Of a stretch of 64,000 bases of DNA, positions 60,601 to 64,000 are shown in pieces. The notes below the pieces were generated by a model that saw nothing but the letters and a program-made list of their open reading frames with translations, had not been told where the DNA came from and did no database searches. Each line of letters starts with the position of its first letter. The first letter of the stretch is position 1. Both the position numbers and the translations under genes were made by a program. Source of the DNA: Paenibacillus periandrae (GTDB lineage: Bacteria > Bacillota > Bacilli > Paenibacillales > NBRC-103111); the NCBI RefSeq assembly GCF_022458865.1, contig NZ_JAJNMU010000003.1:186001-250000 (forward strand). The letters are read 5' to 3'.

Positions 60601-61753
60601 AGCGCAGCTTGACAAAGAGGGAGAACGGCCTGTAGTTGTTATTTCAGTGACACAATTAGTCGACAAGGTTGCTGCAGTACTGACCGGGGACCTGGTGAAA
60701 GCTTTGGAGAAGAAACAGGCTCTACTGGAAGTCCAAACGCCCAATGGGAGCTATAAGCTGCCGGCAATGGAAATCCAAATCGATCAATTATCGAAGCAAT
60801 TGGGAGAGCAAATACCGCTAGCTGATATTGAGATCCATGTGGACATAGCCAGGAGCGATGATGACAAGGCCCGACTCATCAATAATGCGGCAAATCAAGG
60901 GCTATTTACCGTTGTTGCTCCACCCATCGACTTTATAGTCAAGGCCTTGTATAAAGGTAAATGGATTGAAGTGGGCACGTTTAGTTCCTATGTGGAGCGG
61001 GAAATTCCACTGCCGGATAGCGTGAATACGAGAGAAATCTCAACTGCCGTGGTATTGGAAGCAGACGGAACGCTCCGACACGTGCCAACACGTGTTGAGG
61101 CTCGCGACGGGAATCATGTTGCGGTTATTAGCAGCCTGACCAACAGCACCTATTCGCTTATTTGGCATCCGATTAGTTTTAAGGACCTCGAAGGACATTG
61201 GGCGAAAGAGGCAGTGAACAACTTGGCGTCGAGCCTGATCGTGAGTGGAATAGATGGAATCCACTACAGACCGGATACAGCCATTTCCCGCGCCGAGTTT
61301 GCGGCAATTATGATACGGGCGCTCGGTTTACCCGAGAACGGAAAAATCACTGCTTTTACGGATGTATTGTCCACAGATTGGTATGTGGGTGCGGTAACCA
61401 AAGCGCATGAGTACGGAATCATCGAAGGATACGCAGATGGGACATTCGGTCCGACAAAAACGATCACACGTGAAGAAGCACTGACTATGATCGCTCGCGC
61501 AATGAGGCTCGTTGGACTTGAAGATAGCGTAAGTGCTGCAGAGGCGGAAACCATACTATCCAGATTTGCGGACAACGCAGCGATTGGCGAATGGTCCAAA
61601 CGAGCGGTTGCTGCAGCCGTGAAGGGTCAATTAGTCAGAGGCTCCGAAACCGGATTAATGCCGAGAAACGAAATGACAAGAGCGGAAACGGCGGCAATTA
61701 TTCAGCGGATGCTGGAAACGGCCAATTTAATCGATGGTAAATTTACCCAATAA
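57686..61753 (+). CDS. Giant surface protein: RCC1, InlB repeats, Ig-like, SLH
   Basis: 1355 aa from ATG 57686 (GGAGGAGAGAAGA). Order: signal peptide 1-28 (AHA cleavage); seven RCC1-type beta-propeller repeats at ~30-385 (W-x-W-G-x-N-x-x-G-Q-L-G-x-G units); a fibronectin-III-like domain ~388-490; two near-identical InlB/Listeria-Bacteroides repeats (~492-570 and ~578-655); an Ig-like Big_5-type domain ~660-770; a cadherin-like domain ~785-895; a Ser-rich linker; a ~230-residue uncharacterised segment; three SLH domains ~1164-1355. The SLH domains would anchor it to pyruvylated wall polymer. Function is probably adhesion or binding; substrate unknown. Confidence 0.9.
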   Translation: MKQLGKLLLCWILILGGLSLFPGNGAHAYGTVVPQIAAGYYHSVGLISDGTVWSWGRGDFGQLGNGETVSRAVPRKATILSGVKTITGGVRSSFAVLNDESVVAWGSNSNGQLGDGTTTDRTLPVQVTGLSHIKAVSGGVAYHTLALDEDGHVWAWGKNDNGELGDGTTSQRTSPVQVNGINHVTAIAAGGYFSLALKDDGTVWTWGLNDNGQLGIGSTAQQISPVQVPGLSHVTAIAAGGNHSLALDVDGNVWAWGQNSYGALGDGTVTNRKIPVQLAGLSNVTTIAGGGFHSLAITTDGSVWSWGLNNYGQLGDGTTTQRNSPVKVPGLSKMKAIAGGGFHSYAMKADGTVWSWGYNGSGQLGDNTSTNRLSPVQSKAVMDATAPTLNSGVITASSLTTTSAALSWTKAEDNMSEQNALQYLVYRSMSSNIQTVNDMERKGTALGTYTEDIGRLDVTGLQPGTTYYFNIIVKDLAGYKSAYTMQTVTTNSTYTVTYSANGGTGGSVPTDSKAYAQGVTVAVYGNTGNLSRPGYTFAGWNTRADGGGTGYAANATFGMGTSNITLYAQWTAIPNNTYTVIYSANGGTGGSVPTDSKAYEQGVTVAVYGNTGNLSRPGYIFAGWNTQADGSGMAYAANATFGMGTSNVILYAMWTEAADTTAPTAINYAPNNRAVGVRIGTSLVLAFSENVTAVAGRNIMIKKVLDNSLVETIAATDTSKINVSGYTVTVHPAVNLSFNTAYYVQIDEGAFKDLTGNRFAGVDDAAAWTFTTEVGPDTTTPSSDATLIALNIYAGTNQIAVSPVLTRGTTEYTASLTNNMSSVTVVAAVYESHASVTANVYDNANALVLDKVSLTSGQASDPLPMSVGSNRIELVVTAQDSTTKKYTVTVFRASSTAGGSPGDSSDSESSSDSSGSSSSTPSDGMKESMQETQTGLGVTVSGQLQERMAKSSITKENGQTVMTVQVDSNKLKAQLDKEGERPVVVISVTQLVDKVAAVLTGDLVKALEKKQALLEVQTPNGSYKLPAMEIQIDQLSKQLGEQIPLADIEIHVDIARSDDDKARLINNAANQGLFTVVAPPIDFIVKALYKGKWIEVGTFSSYVEREIPLPDSVNTREISTAVVLEADGTLRHVPTRVEARDGNHVAVISSLTNSTYSLIWHPISFKDLEGHWAKEAVNNLASSLIVSGIDGIHYRPDTAISRAEFAAIMIRALGLPENGKITAFTDVLSTDWYVGAVTKAHEYGIIEGYADGTFGPTKTITREEALTMIARAMRLVGLEDSVSAAEAETILSRFADNAAIGEWSKRAVAAAVKGQLVRGSETGLMPRNEMTRAETAAIIQRMLETANLIDGKFTQ
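59157..59653 (+). repeat. Two tandem InlB-type repeats (~255 bp unit)
   Basis: The units at about 59157-59398 and 59412-59653 are nearly identical in DNA over long blocks (for example the block around GTGACGGTTGCCGTATATGG and GGGAACCTGAGCAGGCCGGG), which points to recent duplication or gene conversion. Confidence 0.8.
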
Positions 61754-61905
61754 TCAACCTATCATAGGGCTATTCCTGAGTAGAAGTACTTGCGCAGGGA
61801 AGCTCCTTTTCTTTATTAATCAGGGTTGGATTTTCAATTTTAGAAATAATGAATATAATAAGAGGAAGTATTAAGGTGCAAGCAATCAATCATACGAGGT
61901 GAATC

Positions 61906-62700
61906 ATGAAAGCTTATTTAGATCTTCTTAGGGATGTTTTAGATAACGGTACACAGAAGGGGGATCGTACGGGTACAGGGACGATTTCCGTTTTTGGAAG
62001 ACAGATGCGAATTAATCTTCAAGAAGGCTTCCCGCTCTTAACGACAAAGAAGCTTCATATCAAATCCATTGTTCATGAACTATTGTGGTTTTTAAGCGGC
62101 AATACGAATATCAAGTATTTACGTGACAATGGTGTGAGGATTTGGGACGAATGGGCTGACGAAGAAGGAAATCTCGGTCGGGTCTATGGTGCGCAGTGGA
62201 GAACATGGCTTGGTCCTAATGGACAAGTTGTTGATCAGATTACGAATGTGATTGGGCAAATTAAAAGCAATCCGGATTCGCGTAGACATTTGGTGAGCGC
62301 ATGGAATCCTGCAGAAGTCGATGGTATGGCTTTGCCGCCCTGCCATTATGCTTTTCAGTTTTATGTAGCGAACGGCAAGCTGTCGTGCATGTTTCAGATG
62401 AGATCGATCGATACGTTTTTGGGGCTCCCCTTTAATTTGGCGTCGTACGCACTGCTAACCCATATGATTGCGCAGCAGTGTGATCTGGAAGTCGGGGATT
62501 TAATCTGGACGGGCGGCGATACGCATATTTACTTGAATCATTTGGAGCAGGTTGAGCTGCAGTTGACTCGAGAGCCGTTCCCGCTGCCAACACTTCATAT
62601 CAAAAGAAAACCCGATTCGATCTTCGACTATACGTTTGAGGATTTTGAATTTGTCAGCTATCAGGCACATCCGGGGATCAAGGCCATTATCGCAGTTTAA
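61906..62700 (+). CDS. thyA: Thymidylate synthase
   Basis: 264 aa, same length as the E. coli enzyme. It makes dTMP from dUMP with methylene-tetrahydrofolate as methyl and hydride donor. Catalytic C146 lies in [12 protein letters not shown]; '[15 protein letters not shown]', '[15 protein letters not shown]' and '[17 protein letters not shown]' are invariant-region motifs. The end '[10 protein letters not shown]' is an intact C-terminus. It is followed 32 bp later by dihydrofolate reductase, which regenerates its folate cofactor. Ribosome binding site GAGGTGAATC. Confidence 0.97.
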   Translation: MKAYLDLLRDVLDNGTQKGDRTGTGTISVFGRQMRINLQEGFPLLTTKKLHIKSIVHELLWFLSGNTNIKYLRDNGVRIWDEWADEEGNLGRVYGAQWRTWLGPNGQVVDQITNVIGQIKSNPDSRRHLVSAWNPAEVDGMALPPCHYAFQFYVANGKLSCMFQMRSIDTFLGLPFNLASYALLTHMIAQQCDLEVGDLIWTGGDTHIYLNHLEQVELQLTREPFPLPTLHIKRKPDSIFDYTFEDFEFVSYQAHPGIKAIIAV

Positions 62701-62732
62701 GCTTAGCTGCTAATCGAACAAGGGGGATCATC

Positions 62733-63257
62733 ATGACCATATCCTATATTTTCGCAATGGATGAAGCAAGAGGTTTTGGCAAGGATAACCGGATGCCATG
62801 GTATTTACCAGCGGATTTTGCTTATTTTAAAAGAACGACTCTGGAGCATACGATTCTGATGGGACGCAAAACGTTCGAATCGATTGGCAATAAGCCTTTG
62901 CCCAAGCGGCACAACGTGATTATGACCAGAGACGAGGACTATACCGCAGAGGGCTGTGATATTGTCCACACGGTCGAGGAAGCATTGGAGCGCTTTGGAC
63001 ACGGCGGCAGCTGGGAAGGCAAGGAGCTGTTCGTCATCGGCGGTGTTGAGGTATTCAAGCTGTTCATGCCGCATGTGGACCGAATGTATATCACAGAAAT
63101 AGCTCATCGCTTTGAGGTCGATACGTACTTCCCGGAAATCAATGAAGCCGAGTGGCGGGAAGTCGCCAGAGAAGCCGGGGTCACAGATGAAAAAAATGTG
63201 TACGAGCATGATTATGTCATCTATGAGCGTATCCAACCGGCGGGCGAACGGAGTTGA
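62733..63257 (+). CDS. folA: Dihydrofolate reductase
   Basis: 174 aa. It reduces dihydrofolate to tetrahydrofolate with NADPH. 'FAMDEARGFGKDNRMPWYLPADFAYFK' holds the active-site acid D28; 'ILMGRKTFESIG' and 'ELFVIGGVEVFKLFMP' form the NADPH-binding segments. It is slightly longer than the ~160-residue norm, with a short polar tail (QPAGERS). The Ile-of-active-site region reads 'SYIFAMDE'. It pairs with thyA in one operon; the next gene starts 4 bp later. Confidence 0.95.
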   Translation: MTISYIFAMDEARGFGKDNRMPWYLPADFAYFKRTTLEHTILMGRKTFESIGNKPLPKRHNVIMTRDEDYTAEGCDIVHTVEEALERFGHGGSWEGKELFVIGGVEVFKLFMPHVDRMYITEIAHRFEVDTYFPEINEAEWREVAREAGVTDEKNVYEHDYVIYERIQPAGERS

Positions 63258-63261
63258 TTAT

Positions 63262-64000
63262 ATGAAGAGACTCTGGGGAAAGCAGGCTGTCGCGGCAGTG
63301 ATCGCTGTTCTTATGTTGGGCTGGATAGCGCCGGCTCCAACAGCCGCGGCTAGCGGTTCATTACCGCTGCAATCAACCGTTGTTCAGGCGAACGGTAAAA
63401 GCTTTACGATACAATGGACGACAATCGATTTGTCGGACCCGCATCTTCGTGTGATGCCGGTAACAGCGGCAGAGGGGATTGGTCATGTGGAAAGCTTCGC
63501 AACCATGATCGATCACAGTGGCGCTGTGGCGGCTATTAACGGAACCTTTTTCGATGCGTATGAGCAGGATGAGAGTTTAAGGCATCCGAATGGCTTACTT
63601 GTGGAGTCCGGCAGCTTTGTACGGTCAGGTGACAATGTATCGCTTGGTATCCGCACAGATAAGTCAGCGTTGATTCATCGACTGGAGACCGCTCTTACAT
63701 TCAAAGTCAAGCATAACAAAAGTGTATATACCGTATCGCCGTGGGGAACGAACACTTATTATGGTGATGAAGATCTGGATCAGGTAGTCGCGTATACCCG
63801 TCATTTTGGTGAACGGATTGACCGGACGGGCGGGATGAAGGTTATCATCGAAAATGGGCGGATTACGAAGATGACCGAGCAAGTGGCCGACGTTCCTGAG
63901 CAGGGTTATGTGATCTTTGTAGGGCATTCCAGCAATAATGACAAGAACCTGCTGCCGCATCTTCATGAGGGCGACGAGGTGGAGGTCGAGGCGCTCATCG
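63262..64000 (+). CDS. Phosphodiester-glycosidase-like (NAGPA family) protein, 3' end missing
   Basis: At least 246 aa from ATG 63262, open to the window end. GGAGTTGATTAT precedes the start, overlapping the folA stop region. Residues 1-30 form a signal peptide (AVAAVIAVLMLGWIAPA, cleavage near TAAAS). The visible mature part has 'FTIQWTTIDLSDPHLRVMPVTA', 'AAINGTFFDAYE' and 'NGLLVESGSFVRSG', segments typical of the NAGPA/phosphodiester glycosidase family (PF09992-type). It may act on phosphodiester-linked glycans of the wall. The catalytic C-terminal part lies outside the window. Confidence 0.8.
   Translation, partial: MKRLWGKQAVAAVIAVLMLGWIAPAPTAAASGSLPLQSTVVQANGKSFTIQWTTIDLSDPHLRVMPVTAAEGIGHVESFATMIDHSGAVAAINGTFFDAYEQDESLRHPNGLLVESGSFVRSGDNVSLGIRTDKSALIHRLETALTFKVKHNKSVYTVSPWGTNTYYGDEDLDQVVAYTRHFGERIDRTGGMKVIIENGRITKMTEQVADVPEQGYVIFVGHSSNNDKNLLPHLHEGDEVEVEALI

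Noticed and set aside
61774..61815. Riboswitch or terminator before thyA
   Set aside because: A CCTG/CAGG stem with a following T-rich stretch is too weak to call, and no folate-riboswitch motif was found.

Overview
The window reads as chromosomal DNA of a spore-forming, SLH-type Firmicute, most likely Paenibacillus or a close relative. Several things point that way: strong AGGAGG-type ribosome binding sites, YesM/YesN two-component pairs beside Lpl-type sugar importers, a SleB-type cell-wall hydrolase, YjcZ-like tiny membrane peptides, a c-di-AMP (ydaO-type) riboswitch before a LysM-CAP gene, and a very large SLH-anchored protein. I saw no rRNA, tRNA, insertion sequence, phage or CRISPR. Assignment to Paenibacillus is inference from gene content.

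Layout. 0-8.3 kb: the C-terminal end of a protein with decapeptide repeats, an FAD oxidoreductase divergent from a LacI regulator, dgt, a membrane acyltransferase, a Gly/Pro-rich protein, and a TetR/metallo-beta-lactamase-fold operon with two clear TetR-type operators. 8.3-17.3 kb: a complete myo-inositol catabolic operon, iolD-E-C-A-J-G-B, preceded by a promoter and two identical TTAAGCGCTTAA operators. 17.3-18.1 kb: a tiny YjcZ-like gene and a DinB/YfiT-family protein. 18.4-28.3 kb: response regulator, sensor kinase and sugar ABC importer, then two VOC proteins, two SDRs and a ThuA-like protein, probably one catabolic unit of unknown substrate. 28.3-32.4 kb: a degenerate J-domain membrane protein facing a two-gene azoline (TOMM) biosynthesis operon with no visible precursor peptide. 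32.7-34.6 kb: riboswitch, LysM-CAP protein, SleB-type hydrolase and a second YjcZ-like gene. 34.8-40.0 kb: a HAD phosphatase divergent from ugpA-ugpE-ugpB-ugpQ, which has a highly structured leader. 40.2 kb: MgtC/SapB protein. 41.1-55.8 kb: a second YesM/YesN-importer module followed by three Gfo/Idh/MocA oxidoreductases, a TIM-barrel isomerase, a toroid-like protein, a cyclase-family hydrolase and a broken aldo/keto reductase. 56-64 kb: MATE transporter, RCC1/InlB/SLH giant surface protein, thyA, folA, and a phosphodiester-glycosidase-like gene cut by the window end.

How it works together. Most of the window is sugar and polyol acquisition and catabolism. Three separate importers are present but none has an ATPase gene, so all presumably share one MsmX/UgpC-type ATPase encoded elsewhere. 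Regulation is visible in several places: TetR and iol operators, a near-consensus cre site, hairpins abutting Shine-Dalgarno sequences, a riboswitch and a leader terminator. A dispersed 160-170 bp inverted-repeat element occurs twice. The most unusual parts are the TOMM operon without a precursor, the duplicated YjcZ-like loci with a shared sporulation-type -10, and the leader upstream of ugp.
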